Positions 8,769 to 16,898 of a DNA stretch of 52,612 nt are shown one piece after another. The stretch's first letter is position 1. The number at the start of each line of letters is the position of its first letter. The position numbers were made by a program, and so were the translations under genes. The notes under the pieces were generated by a model. The model saw nothing but the letters and a program-made list of their open reading frames with translations, did no database searches and was not told the origin of the DNA. The stretch spans positions 1-52,612 of the forward strand of contig JAIYDY010000108.1 of assembly GCA_027487245.1 (NCBI GenBank), read 5' to 3'. The stretch comes from Hyphomicrobiales bacterium. Lineage in GTDB: Bacteria > Pseudomonadota > Alphaproteobacteria > Rhizobiales > Beijerinckiaceae.

Positions 8769-8808
8769 CTCACAAAGTGAGCGATTCTGATTTTCTCGTC
8801 CGAGAAAA
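8769..8808. repeat. Two perfect short inverted repeats
   Basis: CTCAC-AAA-GTGAG (8769-8781) is a perfect 13-base palindrome with a 3-base centre. TTTTCTC-GTCC-GAGAAAA (8791-8808, arms extendable by one G-C pair) is a perfect stem of 7-8 pairs. Both lie in the gap between the EamA gene and the probable small RNA, 40-80 bases before the RNA's promoter. Neither is followed by a T-run, so operator sites are more likely than terminators. Confidence 0.4.
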
Positions 8809-8850
8809 CCCACGAAACGGGGACTTTTCAGGCCCTTCTGAAATTAGCCC

Positions 8851-8878
8851 TTGATTTTGCTGCGGCGCACTATAAATT
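8851..8878 (+). promoter_or_regulatory. Candidate promoter of the small RNA
   Basis: TTGATT (8851-8856) is followed after 16 bases by TAAATT (8873-8878), or after 14 bases by TATAAA (8871-8876). This AT-rich stretch stands out in a GC-rich gap. A start near 8884 gives an RNA of about 94 nucleotides ending at the strong terminator at 8947-8977. Confidence 0.4.
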
Positions 8879-8883
8879 GTGCA

Positions 8884-8977
8884 TTGCAAGATAGCTCTCC
8901 GGAGTTGTCCTGCTTGCCCTCCTTGGGCGTTTCCTCCCTAGACTTGGGCCGCACCGTTAAACGTGCGGCCTTTTTTT
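8884..8977 (+). ncRNA. Probable trans-acting small RNA with anti-Shine-Dalgarno loops
   Basis: A compact non-coding unit of about 94 nucleotides, start estimated from the promoter and end fixed by the terminator. It contains a GCCC-TCCTT-GGGC hairpin (8916-8928) with pyrimidine-rich TCCTT in the loop. This is followed by a single-stranded TTTCCTCCCTAGA stretch (8931-8943) and the terminator stem. CCUCC-rich loops resemble the 3' end of 16S rRNA and are how several alphaproteobacterial small RNAs bind ribosome sites of target mRNAs. I do not assign it to a named family. No reading frame with a plausible ribosome site lies inside. It could instead be a long leader or trailer, but no + strand gene follows within 1 kb. 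Confidence 0.6.
8947..8977 (+). terminator. Rho-independent terminator of the small RNA
   Basis: GGCCGCAC (8947-8954), an 8-base loop CGTTAAAC, and GTGCGGCC (8963-8970) form a perfect 8-pair GC-rich stem, followed by seven T residues (8971-8977). This is a textbook intrinsic terminator on the + strand. Confidence 0.88.
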
Positions 8978-9007
8978 GTCTGCGCCTTGCCACAGGGGCG
9001 CAACGCC

Positions 9008-9925
9008 TCATTCGGCGGCGGCGGGGAAGCTCAGGAATCCGCTGGTCCAGGCGCTGAACATGCCGGCCATGCTGCGGCAAAGGGCCGTTCGCACCTCACC
9101 AAGGCCGGCCAGCGGCTCGATCGTCGCCTCGTTCATGTAAAGGCCGCGGTTGATCTCGATCTGGAGCGCGTGAACATGGGTCCTTGGCTGCCCGTAATGC
9201 TCGGTGATGTAGCCACCGGCATAGGGCCGGTTGCGGCTGACGCTGAACCCCTCGGCGCGCAAGGCCGCCTCGGCCGCATCGACAATGCCGACCGCCGCGC
9301 TGGTGCCGAACCGGTCGCCAAGGATGATGTCAGGGCGGAGGCTGGCATCGCGCTCCAGCCCGGCGGACGGCATCGAGTGCAGATCGACCAGCACGCACAG
9401 GCCGAAACGGCTGCGCGTGCGTGCCACCAGGCCGCGCAGGGCGGCATGGTAGGGCTTGTAGAGCGTCTCGATCCGATGCGTGGCCTCCTGTGCCGGCATT
9501 CGCCTTGCGTAGATGTCCTGCCCGTCGCCAACAATGCGCGGAATCGTGCCGAGCCCGCCCGCCACCCGCATCGAGCGCGTGTTGACGAAGGGCGGCAGCT
9601 TGCCCTCGAACATGCGCGGATCAAGCTCGTAGGGTTCGCGGTTCACATCGAGATAGGCGCGCGGGAAGCGCGCAAGCAATTGCGGCACGCCAAGATCTGG
9701 CACATCGTGCGACAGAAGATCGACGAACGCATCCTCGGAGCGCCGCAAGGCCTGCGCCGAGAGCCGGGCCTGCTCGATGAACCGGCGCGGATACTGGCGT
9801 CCCGCATGGGGAACGCCGACCACTGCTGGGATGACCTGAAGCAGCGGCTCGCGGATCACGAACGCCGTCTCGATCTCGTCGACGATGTCCATGATGGTGT
9901 CGCGGGTGTGCGCCGGATCTTGCAT
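9008..9925 (-). CDS. N-formylglutamate amidohydrolase
   Basis: A 305-residue member of the N-formylglutamate amidohydrolase (HutG/FGase) family, which cleaves N-formyl-L-glutamate to formate and glutamate at the end of one histidine-degradation route. Visible motifs are GVPHAGRQYPRRF near the N-terminus, DVNREPYELDPRMF in the middle, and VLVDLHSMPS with a later EINRGLYM. These include the zinc-binding histidine and acidic residues of the M14-like fold. The ATG at 9925 is preferred to a TTG at 9955; no clear ribosome site precedes either. No other hut genes lie nearby. Its pairing with cpdR is common in Hyphomicrobiales, so the role may be peptide or amino-acid scavenging rather than a hut operon. 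Confidence 0.88.
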   Translation of the reverse strand: MQDPAHTRDTIMDIVDEIETAFVIREPLLQVIPAVVGVPHAGRQYPRRFIEQARLSAQALRRSEDAFVDLLSHDVPDLGVPQLLARFPRAYLDVNREPYELDPRMFEGKLPPFVNTRSMRVAGGLGTIPRIVGDGQDIYARRMPAQEATHRIETLYKPYHAALRGLVARTRSRFGLCVLVDLHSMPSAGLERDASLRPDIILGDRFGTSAAVGIVDAAEAALRAEGFSVSRNRPYAGGYITEHYGQPRTHVHALQIEINRGLYMNEATIEPLAGLGEVRTALCRSMAGMFSAWTSGFLSFPAAAE

Positions 9926-10081
9926 ATGCCAATCGAAGCGGATGTGGCCTGGCAAAGCAAGAGGCGCGCGATCTTCACCCCATGTTTACGACGCTGGGTG
10001 CTTATGGGAGATGAACACGATGCGGTGCCAGCGTCGCAGCCTCGCTCCTGATCGCCCGCCCATGCCGAGAACCCTGACGCC

Positions 10082-10444
10082 ATGACCAAGATCCTGCTTG
10101 CTGAAGATGACAACGACATGCGCCGCTTCCTCGTGAAGGCGTTGCAGAACGCCGGCTACGACGTCGCCTCGTTCGACAACGGCCTGTCGGCCTACAACCG
10201 GCTGCGCGAGGAGCCGTTCGAGCTTTTGCTGACCGACATCGTCATGCCCGAAATGGACGGCATCGAACTGGCCCGCCGCGCCACCGAACTCGATCCCGAC
10301 ATGAAGGTGATGTTCATCACCGGCTTCGCCGCCGTGGCGCTGAACCCGGATTCCAACGCCCCGAAGGATGCCAAGGTGCTGTCCAAGCCCTTCCATCTGC
10401 GCGATCTCGTCAACGAGGTCGAAAAGCTGATCAAGGCCGCCTGA
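10082..10444 (+). CDS. cpdR: Single-domain response regulator CpdR
   Basis: A 120-residue stand-alone receiver domain with no output domain. The acidic pair is at D9/D10 (LLAEDDND), the phosphorylation site is D52 (LLTDIVMPEMDG), and the conserved lysine is K102 (VLSKPFH). Together with the closely matching AEDDNDMRRFL start this identifies CpdR. Unphosphorylated CpdR primes ClpXP for proteolysis of cell-cycle proteins, and phosphate reaches it from the CckA-ChpT relay in Caulobacter. It stands divergent from the N-formylglutamate amidohydrolase gene with a 156-base gap, and 113 bases ahead of tRNA-Val. I saw no clear CtrA-type TTAA-N7-TTAA box in the gap. Confidence 0.93.
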   Translation: MTKILLAEDDNDMRRFLVKALQNAGYDVASFDNGLSAYNRLREEPFELLLTDIVMPEMDGIELARRATELDPDMKVMFITGFAAVALNPDSNAPKDAKVLSKPFHLRDLVNEVEKLIKAA

Positions 10445-10557
10445 GCGACCGCCGGGGACCGCCGGAAGCGACCCCGCGACAAAGGGTTGCGCTGCCACTG
10501 GCGATTGGCTATAGCCCCTCCACCGCAGCGGCACGTCCAGTGCCGCTCCCGAATTTC

Positions 10558-10632
<75 letters not shown>

Positions 10633-10641
10633 TTTCGCGAG

Positions 10642-10676
10642 AAACCCCGCCTGTCCCGGACATGCGGGGTTTTTTG
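10642..10676 (+). terminator. Terminator after tRNA-Val
   Basis: AACCCCGC and GCGGGGTT form an 8-pair stem around a 13-base loop, directly followed by a T-rich run (10670-10676). It starts 10 bases after the CCA end of the tRNA and would end both the tRNA and any cpdR read-through transcript. Confidence 0.85.
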
Positions 10677-10694
10677 TTGGCCCGTGAGCCGTTC

Positions 10695-11957
10695 TCAGGG
10701 CGCGTGTTGTCCCTGCGCCGCCCGGTGCGCCAGAAGATGCGCGAACACGATCGCAAAGCCGCTCATGCCGACGAACCAGGCCTGCCACATGCCATGCGAC
10801 ACGGCCCAGACACCGAGCACCGCCGCCACAACGGATAGCTGCATGGCTGCCGCAGGCTGCTGTGATGCCCGTGCCGCCGCCGACGTGCCGGCATGGATGC
10901 ACCATAGCGCCAGCGCCACCCCGGCAAAGCCAAGATCGACCCATGTCTGCATCAGGAACGAATGCGGATGATTGTGCGACATCTGCCGCCCGCTCTGGAA
11001 ATCCCGGAAGCCGATATCGCGCACGAACTCGACACCGTTGCCGCTCCAGGGCGAAGCCTCGATGTAGGGCATGATGCCGATCCAGAGCCGGAAGCGCTCG
11101 ACGACAGATTGGTATGTGCCGGTCCAGAACGATGTCTGTGCGAGCCATTCGACCAGCGGCCTCATCACCAGCGGCATCAGCAGGATCGCCGCCGCCGCCC
11201 CAAGGATGATCAGCCACTTGGCCCAGGCCACGCGGACAAGGCAAACGAGCTGCACGAGCAGGATCAGCACAAGGGCCAGTTGGGCTGATTCGCTCTGGCT
11301 GCGCAGGATCACGGCGGCGCTCGCAACCACGACGATGGCACCGAGCGTAGCTTTGGCGACACGGCCGAGCGACATGCGCCCGATGGCGAAGAGCGCCAGC
11401 GGCAGCAGCAGGACCAGCATCACCGCCGCGCGGTTATAGTGCCATTTCGTGGCAAGGCGAGGTCCGCCCAGCGAGGCCAGCGACAGCGCACCGGACAGGA
11501 TGAGGTCCAGCACCAAGGCAAAGATGAGGCTGAGCGCTGGAAAGAAGCCCCAGTACCAGCGCCCACCCGGCGGCAGGCGCGCGCACAGCACCAGCGCAAG
11601 GGCCGAGCTGGCGAAGGCAAAGACAAAGCTGCCGAGCACGGCGGGCGCCTGCACCATCGGCGATGTCAGAGCGCGGAAGCCCGCCCACAGACCAAACGCC
11701 AGCCATGGCAGCGCTGCGGGCCATGCCCTGCGCCAATTGACCTCCCATGGGGATGACGCAGCCTCAGGCCCTGATACACCCATCCGTGCTGCCCAAGCCA
11801 GAGCGAGCGCCAGCACAAGAGGCAGCCAGGTCAGCCCCTGCGGCGCGATGATGGCGAACACGCAGGCCGTGACGAGCAAACCTGCGACCAGCGCGATGGC
11901 CGCTCCGGACCGCTGACCGGTCGCGTCTTGCCGCTGCGTGTTTGCCGTGCCGGCCAT
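10695..11957 (-). CDS. O-antigen ligase / polymerase family membrane protein
   Basis: A 420-residue inner-membrane protein with about 11 hydrophobic helices and a large periplasmic loop in the second half. The conserved Wzy_C / O-antigen-ligase region is near residues 310-350. It holds the GNGVEFVRD and MSHNHPHSFLMQTW stretches, whose histidine pattern is characteristic of WaaL-type ligases and related polymerases. Members join undecaprenyl-linked polysaccharide to lipid A core or polymerise repeat units. It diverges from a DegT-family sugar aminotransferase, so the two probably serve surface polysaccharide. Ligase and polymerase cannot be told apart from sequence alone. The gene terminates about 20 bases from the tRNA terminator, converging with it. 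Confidence 0.85.
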   Translation of the reverse strand: MAGTANTQRQDATGQRSGAAIALVAGLLVTACVFAIIAPQGLTWLPLVLALALAWAARMGVSGPEAASSPWEVNWRRAWPAALPWLAFGLWAGFRALTSPMVQAPAVLGSFVFAFASSALALVLCARLPPGGRWYWGFFPALSLIFALVLDLILSGALSLASLGGPRLATKWHYNRAAVMLVLLLPLALFAIGRMSLGRVAKATLGAIVVVASAAVILRSQSESAQLALVLILLVQLVCLVRVAWAKWLIILGAAAAILLMPLVMRPLVEWLAQTSFWTGTYQSVVERFRLWIGIMPYIEASPWSGNGVEFVRDIGFRDFQSGRQMSHNHPHSFLMQTWVDLGFAGVALALWCIHAGTSAAARASQQPAAAMQLSVVAAVLGVWAVSHGMWQAWFVGMSGFAIVFAHLLAHRAAQGQHAP

Positions 11958-12236
11958 GGCCCCTGCCTGCGATGCTTGCCAGACCTTCCAGACGGAAGCG
12001 GCCGCTCAACAGCCAGAACCATGAAGCCCGGACACAGGCAAGGCCCCGGCCCCTGCAATCGCGCCGTGCATGCAACATTGGGCAAAAAGTTGTGATTGGT
12101 CCTTGGCCGAGACCTCGGCAATAAGCGCAATCACCTGAACGGGCGCAGTCGCCTGCACTGCGCATGGCAGCGTCACCGCCCGCCGCGCCGTGCCGGTTGG
12201 CCGCCTGTCTTGCCGGAATGCCGAGGAGAAGATCCC

Positions 12237-13412
12237 ATGTCGCCAACCGCCACGACAGCGCGATCCGCTGCGATGACGCCGCCTGCCAAGATCGACTTCA
12301 TCGACCTGAAGGCCCAGCGCCGCCATATCGGCGCGGCCATGGACGAGGCAATCCTCAAGGTCGTGCATGGCGGCGCCTATGTGCTCGGCCCGGAAGTCCG
12401 CGAGTTCGAGAACCAGCTGGCAGCCTTCTGCGGGGCCAAGCACGCAATCGGCTGCGCCAACGGCACCGATGCCATCGCCCTGTGCCTGATGGTGCTGAAG
12501 CTGCGTCCCGGCGATGCCGTGATCTGCCCTAGCTTCACCTTCGCCGCCACCGCCGAGGTTGTGGCCTGGCTTGGCGCAACCCCGATCTTCGTGGACATCG
12601 ACGAAGCCACCTACAACATGGACCCGAACGCGCTGGATGCGGCCATGGTCACGGCAGGCCAGCTCGGCCTCAAGGTCAAGGCCCTGATTGCCGTCGACCT
12701 GTTCGGCCAGCCGGCGGACTATGATCCGATCAGCGCCTTCTGCGAAGCGCATGGGCTGGTCCTGATTGCCGATTCGGCGCAGGGTTTCGGCGGTCGCTAC
12801 AAGGGCCGCATCGCCGGCTCGATCGGCCACTTCGCCACCACCAGCTTTTTCCCGGCCAAGCCGCTGGGCTGCTATGGCGATGGCGGCGCGGTGCTGACCG
12901 ACAACGAAGAGTACGTCGAGGTGCTGCGTTCCCTGCACGTCCATGGCCGCGGCACCGACAAGTATGACAACATCCGCATCGGCGTGAACTCGCGGCTCGA
13001 CACGATCCAGGCGGCGGTGCTGCTGCAGAAGCTGGCGATCTTCGACTGGGAAATCGGCAAGCGTCAGGTGGTGGCCGCGCGCTATGCCGAGGGCCTCGGC
13101 GATGTGGCGATGGTGCCCGGCGTGATGGCCGATTGCGTCTCCACCTGGGCGCAATACACGATCCGTGTGCCGGCAGCGCAACGCGCCAGCTTCATCGAGC
13201 GCATGACCGCTCATGGCGTGCCGACGGCGGTGTACTACCCGAAGCCGTTGCACCAGCAGACAGCCTACAAGCGCTTCCCGATGGCGGGCAACGGGCTGCC
13301 GGTCTCTGACAAGGTGGCGCACGAGGTCGTGGCGCTGCCAATGCATGCCTTTCTCGAACCAGCCACCCAGGATTACATCATCGCGGCGGCCCGCGAGGCG
13401 CTGCGCGGCTAG
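12237..13412 (+). CDS. DegT/DnrJ/EryC1/StrS-family sugar aminotransferase
   Basis: A 391-residue PLP-dependent aminotransferase that makes amino sugars from keto-sugar nucleotides. Recognisable stretches are IDFIDLKAQRRHIGAAMDEA at the N-terminus, IGCANGTDAIALCLMVL (cofactor phosphate binding), LIADSAQGFGG (the aspartate contacting the PLP ring), and FFPAKPLGCYGDGGA with the Schiff-base lysine. Overall it resembles WbpE-like 3-amino-sugar enzymes. The ATG at 12237 is chosen because AGGAG lies about 10 bases upstream and homology starts soon after; an ATG at 12273 is a weaker alternative. The 279-base gap to the divergent O-antigen gene should hold both promoters, but I found no convincing pair of boxes. 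Confidence 0.9.
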   Translation: MSPTATTARSAAMTPPAKIDFIDLKAQRRHIGAAMDEAILKVVHGGAYVLGPEVREFENQLAAFCGAKHAIGCANGTDAIALCLMVLKLRPGDAVICPSFTFAATAEVVAWLGATPIFVDIDEATYNMDPNALDAAMVTAGQLGLKVKALIAVDLFGQPADYDPISAFCEAHGLVLIADSAQGFGGRYKGRIAGSIGHFATTSFFPAKPLGCYGDGGAVLTDNEEYVEVLRSLHVHGRGTDKYDNIRIGVNSRLDTIQAAVLLQKLAIFDWEIGKRQVVAARYAEGLGDVAMVPGVMADCVSTWAQYTIRVPAAQRASFIERMTAHGVPTAVYYPKPLHQQTAYKRFPMAGNGLPVSDKVAHEVVALPMHAFLEPATQDYIIAAAREALRG

Positions 13413-13421
13413 GCCTCGATC

Positions 13422-14771
13422 TCAGCGTTCGCGGAAGGCCTTCGAGAACTGGTCGGCCACCGGCCGCAGCAGATAGCTGAACGGCGTCCGGTCGCCGGTC
13501 TGCAGGTAGGCATCGGCCTGCATGCCGGCGCTGACCTTGAGCGGCGCGATCCGCGCCAGTTGCTCAGGCGTGATGCCGACCCGGATGGTGTAATAGACCA
13601 TGCCGGTCTGCGCCTCGCGCGTCACGTCGGGCGACATGCGCGTGACGAGCCCTCTCAGTTCTGGCGTCGTGCGCTGGTTGAAGGCGTGCAGCTTGACCGT
13701 CACCTCCTGGCCAAGCCTGACCTGATCGTAGTCGCTCGTCGTCACACGCGCTTCGAGGCTCAGGTCCTCGCCGGACGGCACGATCAGCATGGCGGGCTCC
13801 GCCGGGCTGATCACCCCGCCGACCGTGTGGACCTGCATCTGGTGGACATAGCCCGACACCGGCGCGCGCACGTCGATGCGCTTGAGCTGGTCCTCGGCAG
13901 CAAAGCGCCGCTCGTGCAACTCTCCCGTCCGGCCCTGGATCTCGCGCAGTTCCTTCATCACCTCGGCACGCAGATCCTCGTTGAGCTGGAGGATCTGCAA
14001 CTCGGTCTCGGCGATCCGGCCCTCGCTCTGCGCGATCTGCGCCGTGAGCTGGCCCTTCTGCCCGTCCAGCGAAGCAGCTTCGCGCTCGAGCTGTGAAAGC
14101 CGCGTGATCTGCACGAGGTTCTGGCGGAACAGCTCGCGCACGCCGGTCAACTCACGCTTGATCAGCTCGGCTTCCCTGAGCTTGGCCGAGCGCTGCTCGG
14201 TCAGTCCCTCGATTTCCGATCGCAACTGGCCGATGCGCCGCGAAAGCTGGGCGCGAAGCCCGTCTCGGGCCGTGGCGCGGGCCGTGAACAGACGCTCCTC
14301 GGCCGCCATAAGTTGCGCCACGTCCGGCTCACCGAGCCGCGAGGCCAGCCGCTCAGGCATGGTCAGGCTGGCGGCCTGGTCGCGCTCGGCCTCGAGCCGG
14401 GCGCTGCGTGCCGCAAACTCGTCGAGTTGCCGCACGATGATCTGGAGGTTGGCGCGCGCCACCGTCGCGTCGAGCCGGATCAGGAGATCGCCGGCCTCGA
14501 CCCGGTCACCCTCGCGCACCCTCAACTCGCCGACCACGCCGCCAGTCTGGTGCTGCACTTTCTTGACATTGCCGTCGACGACGAATTGCCCTGAAGCGAT
14601 CACCGCGCCCGAAAGCGCTGCCGTCCCGCCCCAGACGCCGATCGTACCGGCGAACAACGCCAGCGCCGCGTAACCGGCCATCCACGTCCGGCGGCTGACC
14701 GTCGCGTGGCTCGGCTGCTTGGGGACCGCGCCCTTGTCGCCGGTGCCCGGCCCGTCTGCGTGCAGGATCAT
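13422..14771 (-). CDS. Type I secretion membrane fusion protein (HlyD/PrtE family)
   Basis: A 449-residue periplasmic adaptor. A short cytoplasmic N-terminus is followed by one membrane helix (about residues 31-55) and the biotinyl-lipoyl half-motif VVGELRVREGDRVEAGDLLI. A long coiled coil follows (about residues 95-290, rich in Arg, Glu, Gln and Leu heptads). The second half-motif RIDVRAPVSGYV and a beta-barrel tail ending near SYLLRPVADQFSKAFRER complete it. It bridges the ABC transporter to an outer-membrane TolC-type channel. Its ATG overlaps the ABC gene's TGA as ATGA, so the two are made together. The presumed cargo is the giant RTX protein upstream. Confidence 0.92.
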   Translation of the reverse strand: MILHADGPGTGDKGAVPKQPSHATVSRRTWMAGYAALALFAGTIGVWGGTAALSGAVIASGQFVVDGNVKKVQHQTGGVVGELRVREGDRVEAGDLLIRLDATVARANLQIIVRQLDEFAARSARLEAERDQAASLTMPERLASRLGEPDVAQLMAAEERLFTARATARDGLRAQLSRRIGQLRSEIEGLTEQRSAKLREAELIKRELTGVRELFRQNLVQITRLSQLEREAASLDGQKGQLTAQIAQSEGRIAETELQILQLNEDLRAEVMKELREIQGRTGELHERRFAAEDQLKRIDVRAPVSGYVHQMQVHTVGGVISPAEPAMLIVPSGEDLSLEARVTTSDYDQVRLGQEVTVKLHAFNQRTTPELRGLVTRMSPDVTREAQTGMVYYTIRVGITPEQLARIAPLKVSAGMQADAYLQTGDRTPFSYLLRPVADQFSKAFRER

Positions 14772-16567
14772 GACTCGCCTCCCACCTGACGGATCTGCGG
14801 CACGCTTGCCGCTCCGCCCTCGCCGGTGGGTGCTTGGCCTGCGCCCTGCCCCTGTGGCCGCCGCGCTGCTGCCATGCCGCCACGGCGCATCATCTGTTGC
14901 AGGATTTCCTCACGCGGCCCGAAGGCCTGCATCTTGCCACCAGCCATCGCGCCAACCAGATCGACCGCCGCAAGGCCCGAGGGCCGGTGGGTGATCACCA
15001 CGCAGATGCCGCCGCGCGCCTTCACAGCCTGGATGGCGCGGGTCAGGGCCTCGTCGCCCTCGGCATCGAGGCTGGCATTGGGCTCGTCCAGCACGACGAG
15101 GAACGGATCGCCATAGAGCGCACGCGCCAGCGCCAGCCGCTGGCGCTGGCCGCCGGACAGGGCGGCACCGCCCTCGCCGATGGCGGTGTCATAGCCTTCC
15201 GGAAAACTGACGATCAGGTCATGCGCGCCGGCGGCCTTTGCCGCGGCCAGCACGCTCTCGCTGGTCATGGACGCATCGAAGCGGGCAATGTTCTCGGCGA
15301 TCGAGCCGTCGAAGAGTTCCACATCTTGCGGCAGGTAGCCGAGGAAGCCGCCAAGCTGCTCCGGCTCCCACTGCTCAAGGCGTGCGCCATCCAGCTTCAC
15401 CGCGCCGCGCTGCGCCGGCCAGACGCCGACCAGCGCCCGCGCCAGGCTCGACTTGCCGGAGCCGGACGGGCCGATCAGCCCCAGCGCCTGCCCGGCCTTC
15501 ATCTCGAAGCTGACGCCCTGCATGATCACGCGCTGTGATCCGGGCGGTGCGACCACCACATCGGAAACCTGAAGCGCCCGCGACGGCTTGGGCAAGGCCA
15601 GATCCTTGTCGCCGGCCACCAGATGCGGCGTCACGGCCTTCAGCCGCTGGTAGCCCTGCCGGGCCGCTACGAAACCCTTCCAATGCGCCACGGCCAGTTC
15701 GATCGGGGCCAGCGCCCGACTGGTCAGGATCGAGGCCGCGATCATCGCGCCCGGCCCCATCTCGCCCTTGATCACCAGATAGGCCCCGAGGCCGAGCACC
15801 GCCGATTGCAGGCCGAAGCGGAAGATGCGCGCCAGCGCGCCGATGCCGCTCGCTGCATCAGCCAACAGCAGGTTGTCGGCCACATGGCGGCTGTGGACCT
15901 GCTGGAAGCGCGCGGCAAAGGCCCCGCCCATGCCCAGCGCCCGGATCACTTCGGCATTGCGCCGCCCGCCTTCGGCCAGTTGCGCCCGCTCCGCGCCGCT
16001 GCGCATCAGCGCCATGGTCGGCGCTGCGCTGCGCCGCTCGGTCCACAAGGTCAGGCACAGGATCAGCACGCCACCGACGACGGCCAGCCAGCCAAGCCAG
16101 GGGTGCAGCACGAAGGTCGCCAGCACGAACAGCGGCATGAAGGGCATGTCGATCAGCGCGGTCGGACCGAGGCTGGACAGGAAGCCGCGCAGGGAATCGA
16201 GATCGCGCATCGGCTGCATCGCCTCTGCCGGCTTTGCGCCCTTGATCGGCAGCAGCACCGTGGCGCGCGCGGTCAAGGGCGACAATTCCTCATCGACCTT
16301 GGCCCCGATCCGGCTGAGCAGCTTGAGCCGGAACGCGTCCATCATGCCTTGCAGCACGAAGGCGGCGAGCACGATCAGCGACAGCATCACCAGCGTGGCA
16401 ATGGAGCGGCTGGACAGCACGCGGTCATAGACCTGGAGCATGTAGATCGAGCCGGTGAGCATCAGCAGGTTCACCGCCGTCGAGAACACGGCGACATGCA
16501 GCCAGTCGGCACGCGTCGCCTTCAGCGCTCGGCTGACAGGGTTCTCAAGGGGGCGCTGGGTTCTCAT
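14768..16567 (-). CDS. Type I secretion ABC transporter, permease plus ATPase (PrtD family)
   Basis: A 599-residue fused exporter. The N-terminal membrane domain has about six helices (the first reads AVFSTAVNLLMLTGSIYML). The ATPase domain begins near residue 330, with Walker A GPSGSGKSS near 365, signature LSGGQRQRL near 467, Walker B VVLDEP near 487 and H-loop THRPS near 522. No C39-peptidase-like domain is present, which places it with PrtD/AprD exporters of RTX proteases and adhesins rather than HlyB. The ATG at 16567 (MRTQRPLENP) is chosen over a GTG at 16636, which has no homology after it. It lies downstream of the RTX gene on the same strand. Confidence 0.92.
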   Translation of the reverse strand: MRTQRPLENPVSRALKATRADWLHVAVFSTAVNLLMLTGSIYMLQVYDRVLSSRSIATLVMLSLIVLAAFVLQGMMDAFRLKLLSRIGAKVDEELSPLTARATVLLPIKGAKPAEAMQPMRDLDSLRGFLSSLGPTALIDMPFMPLFVLATFVLHPWLGWLAVVGGVLILCLTLWTERRSAAPTMALMRSGAERAQLAEGGRRNAEVIRALGMGGAFAARFQQVHSRHVADNLLLADAASGIGALARIFRFGLQSAVLGLGAYLVIKGEMGPGAMIAASILTSRALAPIELAVAHWKGFVAARQGYQRLKAVTPHLVAGDKDLALPKPSRALQVSDVVVAPPGSQRVIMQGVSFEMKAGQALGLIGPSGSGKSSLARALVGVWPAQRGAVKLDGARLEQWEPEQLGGFLGYLPQDVELFDGSIAENIARFDASMTSESVLAAAKAAGAHDLIVSFPEGYDTAIGEGGAALSGGQRQRLALARALYGDPFLVVLDEPNASLDAEGDEALTRAIQAVKARGGICVVITHRPSGLAAVDLVGAMAGGKMQAFGPREEILQQMMRRGGMAAARRPQGQGAGQAPTGEGGAASVPQIRQVGGES

Positions 16568-16898
16568 CAGGCAAACCGATCCGGAAAACTCGTCCACGGC
16601 GCCGGGTCGTGCCGCGATGGGGAGCAGGTCCCCCACGGCCTTTGCGGCACCTGAAGATGACAGACAACTTCAAACATCATCTTAAACGCGCCAGCATGCC
16701 TTTTATTCCGAGGGACTGTGATCTTCGCGCCCTGGCTTCGGGCCTTGGCGCCGTCATCGTCGGCTCCCGTCCCGACCGCAGCCATGCCTCGGCAGAACAC
16801 GGCTATCCGGGCCTTCAGCCCAATGCGCTGGCCCCGGCCCTGCGCTGGCAGGACCGGGGCCATGTTCCTGTCAGCCGGGCAGGGCCCGGATGTGAGCC
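16568..16898. other. Gap between the RTX stop and the T1SS ABC gene, with a GC hairpin
   Basis: These 331 bases hold no gene I can support. A strong imperfect hairpin lies at 16830-16861: arms GGCCCCGG and CCGGGGCC, with an inner CCTGC-GCTG-GCAG stem. It begins about 40 bases past the RTX stop as transcribed. No T-run follows on either strand, so it is not a standard intrinsic terminator. It may stabilise the RTX mRNA 3' end or reduce read-through into the exporter genes. An AT-richer stretch at 16660-16710 could hold a promoter for the exporter, but no box pair is convincing. Confidence 0.5.

Noticed and set aside
8791..8808. Palindrome as terminator of the EamA gene
   Set aside because: The stem is AT-rich at its base and followed by CCCACG, not T residues.
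8963..10051. 362-codon plus-strand frame opposite the N-formylglutamate amidohydrolase
   Set aside because: Begins inside the small RNA terminator stem and lacks a ribosome site; the minus-strand gene is conserved.
12006..13346. 446-codon minus-strand frame opposite the DegT aminotransferase
   Set aside because: High-GC shadow; the plus strand has the PLP motifs and a ribosome site.
16830..16861. Hairpin called as an intrinsic terminator
   Set aside because: No T-run on either strand, so it is listed only as a hairpin in the gap.
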